Shown: positions 37,441 to 45,637 of the stretch, one piece after another
Layout of the letters: each line of letters opens with the position of its first letter
Position numbering within the stretch: the first letter of the stretch is position 1
NCBI RefSeq assembly: GCF_040702995.1
Contig: NZ_CP159992.1
Span: forward strand, 1,513,501 to 1,577,500
Source of the DNA: Paenibacillus sp. AN1007
Lineage (GTDB): Bacteria; Bacillota; Bacilli; Paenibacillales; Paenibacillaceae
Length of the DNA stretch: 64,000 nucleotides
Direction: 5' to 3'
Notes under the pieces: model-generated
Database searches by the model: none
What the model was told of the DNA's origin: nothing
The model's input: only the letters and a program-made list of their open reading frames with translations
Made by a program: the position numbers and the translations under genes

Positions 37441-38652
37441 ATGTTCCAGAGTTTGGCTTTGGCCTATTGGTTTTTGATTGCCTGCATCGCACTTGTGATT
37501 GTAGGTGTCATCGTTCTGTTTGCCATGAAAATGTCCCACAACGGCAAACGACGCAAAATCGCCTTGTATGAACTAAAGCAGCGGGACTATTTCACGTATT
37601 TGCAGACCGCTTTAACAGAGAACAGTCCGCTCAAACTGCCGCCAGGTAAGCTGGCCCCGCTAGAACGCCGGGTTATTCAGGACAAATTAATTGAATGGAT
37701 TGACCAGTTCAAAGGAGAATATCGCGATAAATTGATCGAATTGTGCCGCGAAGCAGGGTTCGTCGAACATGATCTGAAGGAGCTGGGGCGTCTGCGCTAT
37801 GGACGTCAGATTGATGCAGCCTATCGTCTGGGAGGTATGCGCTGTCCCGAAGCCGTGCCGGGATTGATGGAACTGCTAAAAGATGAAAAACCCGGCCCGA
37901 TGGCCATTATGATTGGTCGTTCGATTGCGAGATGTACGACCCGGCATGGCGAGCTGAAGGACATGCTTGCCCTGCTTTTGACCAAAGGAAAATCGATCCA
38001 TCATCTGGCTGCGGATATTCTGCTGGAAGCTAACCTGGATACAAGCCGCATACTGCTTGAGCTGCTGGAAGATCGCAATCCTGATTTTGTCAAAGTCGGA
38101 CTTGTGGCGATGTGGGGACAAGCGGTACCTGAAGTGATGCCTGCACTCGACAGACTGGTTGGGGCCGAGCATCAAGATGTACGTGCTGAAGCCGTGAAGC
38201 TGTATCTCAGTGCAAGTCCGGCGCTCAAGGATGAGACGATTCTGAAGCTGATTCAGGATTCAGACCCGGAAGTCCGCGCCGAAGTAGTACAGGCGCTTGG
38301 TTCGAAACATGCATCAGGCAGCATTCCGCTGCTTCGCAAGGCACTTCGCGATGAAGACTGGAGAGTTCGCTGCAGCAGTGCGGAAAGCTTGAGCAAGCTG
38401 GGCGAACCCGGATTCGAAGCTTTGTGTCAGGCGGCGGTGCAGGGAACGGGTGCGGAACGCGAGATTGCCATGCAGCAGATTGAGAGCACAATGCAGCAAT
38501 CGGGATCCGACCATAAAGTGGTGGAGCAGATGATTGCGCATAACAAAAAAAGACTGCTGTACGAACGTTATTTTGGCCCTGTGCGAGGTGACCAGCGTAC
38601 GCCTAAGAAACGCACAGGTGTTGCAGCGGTAGGAGGGGATTACACTGCTTAG
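37441..38652 (+). CDS. Membrane-anchored HEAT-repeat protein
   Basis: 403 residues. An N-terminal membrane helix (about 5-29) is followed by a helical cytoplasmic region with repeated HEAT-like units from about residue 120 to 345 (for example DPEVRAEVVQALGSK and DEDWRVRCSSAESLSKLGEP). AAAGGAGG precedes ATG 37441. The gene overlaps the synthase start by 8 bp when the CTG start is used. Such repeats act as protein-protein scaffolds, so it is probably a structural partner of the GT2 synthase; that role is inference. Confidence 0.8.
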   Translation: MFQSLALAYWFLIACIALVIVGVIVLFAMKMSHNGKRRKIALYELKQRDYFTYLQTALTENSPLKLPPGKLAPLERRVIQDKLIEWIDQFKGEYRDKLIELCREAGFVEHDLKELGRLRYGRQIDAAYRLGGMRCPEAVPGLMELLKDEKPGPMAIMIGRSIARCTTRHGELKDMLALLLTKGKSIHHLAADILLEANLDTSRILLELLEDRNPDFVKVGLVAMWGQAVPEVMPALDRLVGAEHQDVRAEAVKLYLSASPALKDETILKLIQDSDPEVRAEVVQALGSKHASGSIPLLRKALRDEDWRVRCSSAESLSKLGEPGFEALCQAAVQGTGAEREIAMQQIESTMQQSGSDHKVVEQMIAHNKKRLLYERYFGPVRGDQRTPKKRTGVAAVGGDYTA

Positions 38653-40075
38653 AGATCTATTACTCATCTACGGTATGGTCGCCATCTATTATGTGGTGTT
38701 CGTTAATACGCTTTATTTTTCCATACTCGCTTTATCATTCCGCAACATCTGGACAATCTTCCGGCGGTCACATTACTCCAAGTACAACACGTTATCCGGC
38801 TCCGAACTTGTACCTTCGGTCTCGCTGCTGGTGCCGGCATACAACGAGGAACTGACCATTATTGAAAATGTAAACTGCCTGATGACACTGAACTATCCGA
38901 CGTATGAGGTTATTGTAGTCAATGATGGATCAAGCGATTCCACGTTGAAGGTACTGCTGGAAGAATACCGTCTGAAGCCGGTGCCGAATACGCAGATTCG
39001 CGGAAAAATTCCATGTCAGAACATTCGCGGCATCTACCATAACCCGGAGTTCCCGGATCTGTATGTCATCGATAAGGAAAATGGCGGCAAGGCGGATTCC
39101 CTGAATGCAGGCATCAACTTGTCCCATTATCCGCTGATCTCTTCCATTGATGCCGATTCACTGCTGGAAAAGGACGCCCTGATCCGCATGGCACGCATGT
39201 ATATGGAGAATCCGGAAGAGACCGTTGCGATCGGAGGGGATGTCCGCATTGCCAACGGCTGCAAAATTGAAAACGGTGCGGTTCAGGATGTATCCCTGCC
39301 GCGCAAAATTTGGCCGATGTTCCAGTCCATCGAATATTTGAAAGCTTTCCTTGGCGGACGGATCGGATGGAGCCACATGAACGGTCTGATCATCGTTTCG
39401 GGTGCATTCGGCATGTTCCGTAAGGATGCTGTCATCGCTGTAGGCGGCTATCGCGATGGTTATCCAGGCGAAGACATGAACATCATCATCAAACTTCATC
39501 GTTATATGCTGGAAAATAAACTGAAATACCGCGTCGCCTTCTGTCCTGAAGCCGTGTGCTGGACGCAGGCGCCGGATTCTTACCGCATTTTGTCCAGTCA
39601 GCGCAAGCGCTGGGGCCGCGGAAATCTGAAAAACATGCTGGAGAATCGCGGCATGCTGTTCAACCCGAAATATAAGGTCATGGGCATGATTACCATGCCG
39701 TATAACGTTATTTTTGAAGCGCTGAATCCGTACTTCCGAATTACCGGACTGCTGGCTCTGGCTGGATACGTGCTTCTGGATATGACTCAGTGGCCGGTTC
39801 TCGTCCTGTTTGGATTGCTGAACTTCGTGAGTGGATATTTGCTGAGTGTAGGGGCGTTGATTCTGGAGGAGATTGCGTTCAAACGCTACAACAAGCTCTC
39901 CGATCTGGTCAAAATGCTTGTCTACTCCGCGCTGAAATTTGTGGGGTATCATCAGCTCGGCGTGCTGTGGAGATTGCAGGGACACATTCAGTTTTTGCAA
40001 AACAACAATTCCTGGGGCACGATGACACGCCAAAGCTGGTCTGAAGAATCCAAAGACGCGAGCAAAGCGGCTTAA
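38645..40075 (+). CDS. Processive family 2 glycosyltransferase (polysaccharide synthase)
   Basis: 476 residues if started at CTG 38645. An N-terminal membrane helix is followed by a GT-A domain (SLLVPAYNEE, VNDGSSDSTL, SIDADSLLE as DxD), the processivity motif QRKRW near residue 319, and three or four C-terminal membrane helices. This is the layout of hyaluronan/PNAG/cellulose-type synthases. The first ATG (38675) is 36 bases after the only binding site, AGGAGGGG (38631-38638). CTG 38645 is 6 bases after it and restores a family-like start (LRDLLLIYGMVAIYYV). Confidence 0.85.
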   Translation: MLRDLLLIYGMVAIYYVVFVNTLYFSILALSFRNIWTIFRRSHYSKYNTLSGSELVPSVSLLVPAYNEELTIIENVNCLMTLNYPTYEVIVVNDGSSDSTLKVLLEEYRLKPVPNTQIRGKIPCQNIRGIYHNPEFPDLYVIDKENGGKADSLNAGINLSHYPLISSIDADSLLEKDALIRMARMYMENPEETVAIGGDVRIANGCKIENGAVQDVSLPRKIWPMFQSIEYLKAFLGGRIGWSHMNGLIIVSGAFGMFRKDAVIAVGGYRDGYPGEDMNIIIKLHRYMLENKLKYRVAFCPEAVCWTQAPDSYRILSSQRKRWGRGNLKNMLENRGMLFNPKYKVMGMITMPYNVIFEALNPYFRITGLLALAGYVLLDMTQWPVLVLFGLLNFVSGYLLSVGALILEEIAFKRYNKLSDLVKMLVYSALKFVGYHQLGVLWRLQGHIQFLQNNNSWGTMTRQSWSEESKDASKAA

Positions 40076-40108
40076 TTGTAACAACATTATAGAAGGGTGG
40101 AAAAGAAC

Positions 40109-40912
40109 ATGCCAAATACGGCGACACTGCAGCGTGAGGCTGCCGTTAATGTGTATCGCAATGTAGAACAGGGATTGAAGGAAACGGGTGCCGAAGCTTG
40201 CGGCTTAATGTTCATTCACTGTGCAGGTCAGGTTCAGCCGGAGCAGCAGATCAGAACACATCTGGAACAGGCGGGATATTTGTCTTTCCAAGTGTGGCAG
40301 GACGGACCGATGCAGACCGTAGCTGTGCTGCTTCCGGGGCTTTCGCTGGATGAGGTTCATTATGAAGGACTTCGTATCAAGCATGCGCTGCAGGAAAGCG
40401 TTCCTGGTGCTGATCCGCAAATTACACTGGCCAGTTTCCCGCCAGGGGAGCGCCCTTCAAAGGCAACGATTCAGCATATGGCTGAATCTTCGAAGCTCGT
40501 GGACTCCTCGGAGATTCACATCTATACGCTGGAGCATACCGCGGATGAACCGGAACGGATTCTGATCGTGGATAATGATCCGACGGTTCGCGAATTTTTG
40601 CAGCTGCGTCTGAAGATGCAGGGATACGAAACCTACGAAGCCGTGGATGGACTCGCTGCACTCGACCTGATCGAAAAAGTGACACCTGATCTGGTGCTGA
40701 CCGAGCTGAATCTGTACGGCATCGATGGACTGCCGTTCATTCATCACATCCAGAAGCTGGAGATGGAGCAACCGCCGAAAATTGTTGTTTTGACGGAACA
40801 ACGGGTTGAGCAGACGATCAGCCAATGCTTCCGCAGCGGAGTGGACGATTATATGACCAAGCCGTTCTCCCCTGTGGAACTGGATGCCCGAATCAGACGC
40901 TGCCTGCACTAG
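40109..40912 (+). CDS. Degenerate-GGDEF / pseudo-receiver regulator
   Basis: 267 residues. Residues 1-140 have the strand-helix rhythm of a GGDEF-like fold without the GGDEF motif. Residues 149-267 are a receiver domain (ILIVDNDPTVREF, VLTEQRVE, DDYMTKPFSPVEL). The phospho-acceptor position is Glu199 (VLTELNLYGIDG) instead of Asp, while Lys251 is kept. This predicts a fixed, possibly active-like state. ATG 40109 is preferred over GTG 40097, which overlaps the AGAAGGGTGG site. It sits between the synthase and the sugar-nucleotide dehydrogenase, so it probably controls polymer synthesis directly. Confidence 0.78.
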   Translation: MPNTATLQREAAVNVYRNVEQGLKETGAEACGLMFIHCAGQVQPEQQIRTHLEQAGYLSFQVWQDGPMQTVAVLLPGLSLDEVHYEGLRIKHALQESVPGADPQITLASFPPGERPSKATIQHMAESSKLVDSSEIHIYTLEHTADEPERILIVDNDPTVREFLQLRLKMQGYETYEAVDGLAALDLIEKVTPDLVLTELNLYGIDGLPFIHHIQKLEMEQPPKIVVLTEQRVEQTISQCFRSGVDDYMTKPFSPVELDARIRRCLH

Positions 40913-40927
40913 AAGATGATTAGAGTC

Positions 40928-40977
40928 AGAACGATTACAACTACAACTACATCTAGAACTACATCTATATGATCTGA
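40928..40977. repeat. Short direct repeats between the regulator and the dehydrogenase gene
   Basis: AACTACA and CTACATCTA units recur in a 50-bp AT-rich stretch (ACAACTACAACTACATCTAG then AACTACATCTA). It is low-complexity spacer with no visible function. Confidence 0.5.
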
Positions 40978-41027
40978 ACTATTCTTTTACACTTTAACAT
41001 CAAAATAAACTGCCCGGAGGGAATATC

Positions 41028-42395
41028 ATGGAGAATCAACAATTTCACACCTTACTGAACGCGATCGAAAATAAAGAAGCGGTACTGGGCGTTGTCGGCC
41101 TCGGTTACGTCGGCCTTCCCCTTGCGGTGGAGATGGTCAACCAAGGGTTCACCGTCATCGGCATCGACCTGGATGCTTCCAAAGTCGACAGCATCTACAA
41201 TGGAGATTCCTATATTCACGATATTTCGTCCGAAGAATTGAAAAAAGTGATGCAGAGCGGCCGTTTCCAGCCCACAACCGATTACAGCATGCTGCGTGTC
41301 ATTGACGCACTGAGTATCTGCGTACCAACACCGCTCAGCGAAAACCAGGACCCGGATACCTCTTATATCGAGACGGTTGTCGATCAGATCAAGCTGCATA
41401 TGAAACCAGGCATGCTGATTACGCTGGAAAGCACAACGTATCCGGGAACAACGGAAGAGCTGATTCAGCAGGAACTGGATAAAGTCGGACACGAAGCGGG
41501 CAGAGACTATTTCCTTTGCTTCTCGCCTGAGCGCGTAGACCCGTCTAACGGACGTTTTACCACGTTTAATACACCGAAAGTTATTGGCGGAACCACGGAA
41601 GCCTGCCTGAAGCTCGGAACAGCGCTGTACAGCAAATATGTAGAGACCGTAGTTCCGGTATCTTCACCAAAAGTAGCCGAAATGTCCAAACTGCTGGAAA
41701 ACACCTTCCGCAGTGTGAACATTGCCTTCGTGAATGAAATGGCCATGATGTGTGACCGCATGGGCATCGATATTTGGGAGGTTATTGACGCGGCTGCGAC
41801 GAAACCGTTTGGCTTTATGCCGTTCTATCCAGGGCCGGGTATCGGCGGACACTGCATCCCGCTCGACCCGATGTATCTGTCGTGGAAGGCGAAGGGATTC
41901 CGTTTTTACAGCAAATTCATTGAACTGGCGCAATCTACGAATGACAATATGCCGTACTATGTACTGAATAAAACATCAACGATCCTGAACGAATACGCGA
42001 AGTCTGTGCGCAAATCGAACATCCTGCTGCTCGGCATGTCGTACAAACCGAACATTGCCGATCTGCGTGAATCACCAGGACTTGAAGTGTACGAGCTGTT
42101 CAAGGAAAGCGGCGCAAATGTTGACTATTATGACCCGCATGCCGAGTCATTCAAGGATAAACATGGCGAAACCGTGCACAGCCAACCCTTTAATCTGGAG
42201 CAGTTCAAAACGTATGATTGCATCGTGCTGATTACCAACCACAGCGACCTGGCTTATTATGATATTGCGGAACTGGGAGTGCCTATTCTGGATACACGCA
42301 ACGCATTCCGTACGTACAATCATTCACACATTTACAAAATCGGTCACTCGGTACAGCACCCAGTGTTGGAGCCAAGTGAAGCGGTTCTCGTCTGA
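41028..42395 (+). CDS. Nucleotide-sugar 6-dehydrogenase (UDP-GlcNAc/WbpA type)
   Basis: 455 residues. NAD-binding GVVGLGYVGLPLAVEM at the N-terminus, STTYPGTTEE, CFSPERVDPSNG, and the catalytic Cys near residue 275 in PGPGIGGHCIPLDP. The GGHCIPLDP form and the overall length fit UDP-N-acetylglucosamine/-mannosamine 6-dehydrogenases better than short UDP-glucose dehydrogenases. It would provide UDP-uronate precursor for the GT2 synthase two genes upstream. CGGAGGG lies before ATG 41028. Confidence 0.88.
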   Translation: MENQQFHTLLNAIENKEAVLGVVGLGYVGLPLAVEMVNQGFTVIGIDLDASKVDSIYNGDSYIHDISSEELKKVMQSGRFQPTTDYSMLRVIDALSICVPTPLSENQDPDTSYIETVVDQIKLHMKPGMLITLESTTYPGTTEELIQQELDKVGHEAGRDYFLCFSPERVDPSNGRFTTFNTPKVIGGTTEACLKLGTALYSKYVETVVPVSSPKVAEMSKLLENTFRSVNIAFVNEMAMMCDRMGIDIWEVIDAAATKPFGFMPFYPGPGIGGHCIPLDPMYLSWKAKGFRFYSKFIELAQSTNDNMPYYVLNKTSTILNEYAKSVRKSNILLLGMSYKPNIADLRESPGLEVYELFKESGANVDYYDPHAESFKDKHGETVHSQPFNLEQFKTYDCIVLITNHSDLAYYDIAELGVPILDTRNAFRTYNHSHIYKIGHSVQHPVLEPSEAVLV

Positions 42396-42403
42396 GGAAG
42401 CTT

Positions 42404-43345
42404 ATGAGGAAACAGGACATTTTGGCAGGTAAGGCTAAATGGGCTATCGTGGCTGTGGTGTTCTGCCTGCTGCTGCTGTCCTGGGTGTTCAAATGGTTCT
42501 CGCACGAAGAACATAAGGCGACCTGGCTGTGGGATACGTCGATCATTACGAAGCAGACACCTGAGATTATCGCGTTTTCCAAAGAGCAGGGCGTGGATAC
42601 CATTTTCCTGCAAATTCAGGATGAGGTACCCGATGCGGCATATCGCAAATTCATCGCGGCTGCCACCAATGCGGAGATCGAAGTACACGCGCTGAATGGT
42701 CATGCCGATTGGGCTTACCGCGAAAAGCGTGCAGAGGGACTTGCCTTTATTGAACGGGTTCGGGCATACAATGCTTCGTCTGCGAAAAATGAGCGTTTTG
42801 AGGGCATCCAACTTGATGTCGAGCCTTACCAGTTAAAACGCTGGGAGAATGAGGAGAGCAGCGTCATTACCGAGTGGCAGAACAATATGGAGGTTTGGAC
42901 GGAAGCCGGAAAGGCCGCTGGTCTATACATGAGTGCAGCGATTCCCTTCTGGCTGGATGCCCGTCAGTCGGCTGGAGGCAAGGAGACGTTCAGCCGCTGG
43001 GTCATCTCCCGTTTCGATGCGGTAGCCATCATGGCTTATCGGGACAGCGGGCAGCAGATGTACGATCTGTCCAAGGAAGAGCTGGCTGAAGCAGATGATC
43101 TGGGCAAGAAGGTCTGGATTGGAGCAGAACTCGCGGATACACACGAGGGAGATCACCTGACCTTTTTCCGCAAACCGATCAGCAATATGGACGAAGAGAT
43201 GCAGAAAGTATTTGAGCTAGGTGCTTCTCATTCATCTTTTGCAGGTGTAGCTGTGCATCATTATGAGGCTTGGTATGCAAAACAGAATGGCATTCCGCTT
43301 GCGCGCAAGACCGAGAAATCGAAAGAGGAGCTGCCAACAAAATAG
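42404..43345 (+). CDS. Membrane-anchored TIM-barrel-like protein of the exopolysaccharide operon
   Basis: 313 residues. A membrane helix (about 13-30) anchors an extracytoplasmic domain. The motif FEGIQLDVEPYQLKRW near residue 131 carries a DxE pair on a predicted beta strand, like the catalytic strand of chitinase-fold (GH18-like) hydrolases, and AIPFWLDAR and VAIMAYRDS are further strand motifs. GAGGAAG precedes the ATG, 8 bp after the dehydrogenase. A polysaccharide hydrolase or deacetylase-associated role is inferred; I do not recognise the exact family. Confidence 0.68.
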   Translation: MRKQDILAGKAKWAIVAVVFCLLLLSWVFKWFSHEEHKATWLWDTSIITKQTPEIIAFSKEQGVDTIFLQIQDEVPDAAYRKFIAAATNAEIEVHALNGHADWAYREKRAEGLAFIERVRAYNASSAKNERFEGIQLDVEPYQLKRWENEESSVITEWQNNMEVWTEAGKAAGLYMSAAIPFWLDARQSAGGKETFSRWVISRFDAVAIMAYRDSGQQMYDLSKEELAEADDLGKKVWIGAELADTHEGDHLTFFRKPISNMDEEMQKVFELGASHSSFAGVAVHHYEAWYAKQNGIPLARKTEKSKEELPTK

Positions 43346-43368
43346 TAGAAGCTTCAACATTGGGTGGT

Positions 43369-43433
43369 AATCCCTTCTGGGCAAAAGCTGCAGGTATTCG
43401 TGCCTGCGCTTTACGGCTCAGAAGGGATTTTTA
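43369..43433 (+). terminator. Nested terminator after the exopolysaccharide operon
   Basis: Outer stem AATCCCTTCTG (43369-43379)/CAGAAGGGATT (43419-43429) encloses an inner GCAGG/CCTGC hairpin (43390-43407). A TTTTTA tail follows. Confidence 0.75.
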
Positions 43434-43483
43434 CATCTTATAGAGAATGTGAAACGTTGAGAGTGGAGATTGGAGGTTTGTTT

Positions 43484-43594
43484 ATGACGAAAAGAGTTAA
43501 AACCAGCTTGTTCGCTGCTCTAGCGTTCATTGTTGTGTTATCAGGATGGGGATACTTGAGTTTATTCGGTAATCCAATGTCTATTCTTTACTAA
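43484..43594 (+). CDS. 36-residue single-pass membrane peptide
   Basis: ATG 43484 is preceded by TTGGAGG (43470-43476), a strong binding site. The product begins MTKRVKTS, has one hydrophobic helix (LFAALAFIVVLSGWGYLSLF) and ends GNPMSILY. It lies just after the operon terminator and its last 14 bases overlap the end of the convergent minus-strand gene. No family recognised. The binding site and the clean basic-plus-helix design argue that it is expressed. Confidence 0.55.
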   Translation: MTKRVKTSLFAALAFIVVLSGWGYLSLFGNPMSILY

Positions 43595-44054
43595 CCTGAA
43601 CCGTCTTCGTCTGCGAGTCATAAGAAACGTTAATGTCGTAGATCGAAACGATATCTTTTAGCGGAAAATAAATACGGTTTTGAATTAAGAGAACAGGGCT
43701 GTGCATCTGAAATGGCTCGTCATTGTGCTGGAACGTATCACTTCCAACCTTAAACTGCAGGAGAGGCGTAGAAACATCAAAGTCTTCGTTAAGCACTCTG
43801 AACGTTTTGATTTCGGATTGGAAGGATAACGCTTTGGAGTTAATCTGGAACGGGAGGCATCTCACAAATCCGTCGAGATCAACGTAGGTGTGCCCTTTGA
43901 TGATCAAACCTGTGAATGATTTTTCATCCAATACATTGGATTTGATATTCACAGTTGAGTCGGAAGCGGGGAGAGAAGCAGCGTTTACGGATGAACTGAA
44001 GCCAGCCATAGCAAGGGTTAGTACGCTCACAAATAAAAATTTGGAAATACGCAT
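43581..44054 (-). CDS. Secreted protein with copper-amine-oxidase-N-like (stalk) domain
   Basis: 157 residues. A signal peptide (MRISKFLFVSVLTLAMAGFS, cleavage near VNA-AS) precedes a beta-rich domain with YVDLDGFVRCLPF and RIYFPLKDIVSIYDINVSY, a pattern typical of the copper amine oxidase N-terminal (stalk) domain common in secreted Paenibacillus proteins. ATG 44054 has AAAGGAG nine bases upstream; the frame to 44081 is an unlikely extension. Confidence 0.72.
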   Translation of the reverse strand: MRISKFLFVSVLTLAMAGFSSSVNAASLPASDSTVNIKSNVLDEKSFTGLIIKGHTYVDLDGFVRCLPFQINSKALSFQSEIKTFRVLNEDFDVSTPLLQFKVGSDTFQHNDEPFQMHSPVLLIQNRIYFPLKDIVSIYDINVSYDSQTKTVQVSKE

Positions 44055-44133
44055 GATCAACCACTCCTTTGATATATTCATTAGAAGTAACGCGGTACCC
44101 CGTACATAAGTTGCATAGGTTCAGGAGTAAATG

Positions 44134-44191
44134 GAAAAAAATGAATAAGGCACATCCCGATCACTCGTTGAGCGAAGGGAGGTGCCTTATT
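44134..44191 (-). terminator. Terminator of the AraC-family gene
   Basis: On the minus strand GAATAAGGCAC pairs with GTGCCTTATTC across a loop with its own small stem, and CATTTTTTT follows. Confidence 0.75.
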
Positions 44192-44257
44192 CAAGTTATT
44201 TAGCGCTTGAGAACATGGAAGTATCCCATTAGCGCCCATTTTCTTATCCAACGTTGT

Positions 44258-45142
44258 TTAATCTCTCTTCTGTTCCGCTGCCGTTGTCCGATAACGGTTA
44301 GGAGGCAGGCCGACCTGCTTTTTAAAGGCTTTGGAAAAGGAAAATAAGTCCGGATAACCCACCGAATGAGCCACCTCCGTTAAACTCAGTGTGGTCTGCA
44401 TAAGCAGGATCTTGGCTTGCTTCATTTTGAGCTGCTGAATATACTGCACAGGAGACAAGCCGTAAGCTTTGCGAAACTGCTTGGCAAAATGGGTTCGATC
44501 CACACCTGCATGCGCAGACACACCTTCCACTGAAATCCCGCCTGCAAAATGAAGTTCAATGTACTCTTTGCCTTTCTGAAGCCAAGGGGTGGCTACATCC
44601 GGTTGCAAATCTTTGGTCGCCGGAGAACGCGCAATGCGGTCGAAAAGGCTGAGAAACCGGATCAGTCGCCCCAAGTCAGTGGCACTATCCTGCGTTTTGC
44701 GAACGTCTTCCATAAATGAACGCATACTGCTGGCTGTCTCGGGTGTTAGGACACCTGAACGATATGGATTGTCAGGACTGAGGCCAATCCGGGAAAGCAG
44801 CTCGGCGGCATAGGGTCCGTCGAAGGCGATAAATATTTTCTGCAAGGGCTGTTCGGGGTCGGTCCAATACTCATGGGTAACATGTGGAAACAGACAGAAG
44901 GCATCTCGGGCTCGCAGTGGATACTGCTGTCCGTTCTGAATAAATGTACCTTCCCCCTCCAACACAAATAACAAATAGTGATAAGGCGTAGTTCGAGGAC
45001 CAATATGATAGCTGCTTTTGGCAATGTTGCGACCAATTCGTAATGGCCATGCGCCGCTGGCCTTCTCGAATTCAGACGGAGTGAAGAATAGAATATCCAG
45101 GAACTCTTGGTGGTCCTCCTTCATGCGCTCAAGCTCGGTCAT
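44258..45142 (-). CDS. AraC-family transcriptional regulator with cupin sensor domain
   Basis: 294 residues. An N-terminal cupin-like ligand domain (YHYLLFVLEGEGTFIQNGQQ, LRARDAFCLFPHVTHEY) is followed by two helix-turn-helix motifs (GVSAHAGVDRTHFAKQFRKA, then LTEVAHSVGYPDLFSFSKAF). Proteins of this design control sugar use genes, so it may regulate the ABC importer further down, but no binding site was identified. ATG 45142 lies nine bases after AAAGAGG; a GTG at 45151 is an alternative. Confidence 0.9.
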   Translation of the reverse strand: MTELERMKEDHQEFLDILFFTPSEFEKASGAWPLRIGRNIAKSSYHIGPRTTPYHYLLFVLEGEGTFIQNGQQYPLRARDAFCLFPHVTHEYWTDPEQPLQKIFIAFDGPYAAELLSRIGLSPDNPYRSGVLTPETASSMRSFMEDVRKTQDSATDLGRLIRFLSLFDRIARSPATKDLQPDVATPWLQKGKEYIELHFAGGISVEGVSAHAGVDRTHFAKQFRKAYGLSPVQYIQQLKMKQAKILLMQTTLSLTEVAHSVGYPDLFSFSKAFKKQVGLPPNRYRTTAAEQKRD

Positions 45143-45299
45143 CAGGAACACCTCTTTATAATATAAGTATCGTCGATATCTTCTAAAAGATTCATTTATA
45201 ACCTATTATACAGGTGGGTTTTGTATAAATTCAAGACAGTAGCATGTGAATATAAATAATGACCACAAAATGACAAAAATAAATTACCGCGAAATGACA

Positions 45300-45328
45300 T
45301 TGATCACAGACAAATCAACTGATATGAT
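45300..45328 (+). promoter_or_regulatory. SigA-type promoter candidate upstream of the ssuD-like gene
   Basis: -35 TTGATC (45300-45305), 17-bp spacer and -10 TATGAT (45323-45328). It lies 310 bp before the start codon, with the dispersed palindrome copy 2 in the transcribed leader. Confidence 0.5.
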
Positions 45329-45476
45329 GTCCATACCTATTAAACCAAGTTAATTAATCGGCTTTTAGATGTATGCTTTACAAAATGATTAGAAATTAGG
45401 CGCACTTTAAAAATAGGGTTTAACGAGTGCGAACGTAGTGGAGGGGACGAAATCGATTCTGAAGAAACGTAGTGTT

Positions 45477-45538
45477 CGCTGTTATCTCCGGATTTTCCCT
45501 TTGGAAAAGGGAATCAAAAAAATCTGGAGATAACAGCG
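45477..45538. repeat. Dispersed palindromic element, copy 2
   Basis: CGCTGTTATCTCC (45477-45489) is the exact reverse complement of GGAGATAACAGCG (45526-45538). The interior has GGATTTTCCCTTT and AAAGGGAATC. Flanking sequence (GAAGAAACGTAGTGTTCG before, CGAAAGAACGATTCGTACCC after) may also belong to the element, since ACGTAGTGTTCAGTG follows copy 3. Confidence 0.75.
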
Positions 45539-45637
45539 ATCGAAAGAACGATTCGTACCCGGAACGGCCATGTCTGCACAACACCGATCTTATTTTTAAC
45601 ATGAGACTTTATTTATCGATAGAAGGGAATGACGTTT

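Noticed and set aside
39158-40087. 309-codon minus-strand ORF
   Set aside because: Antisense shadow of the GT2 synthase; no ribosome binding site and biased composition.
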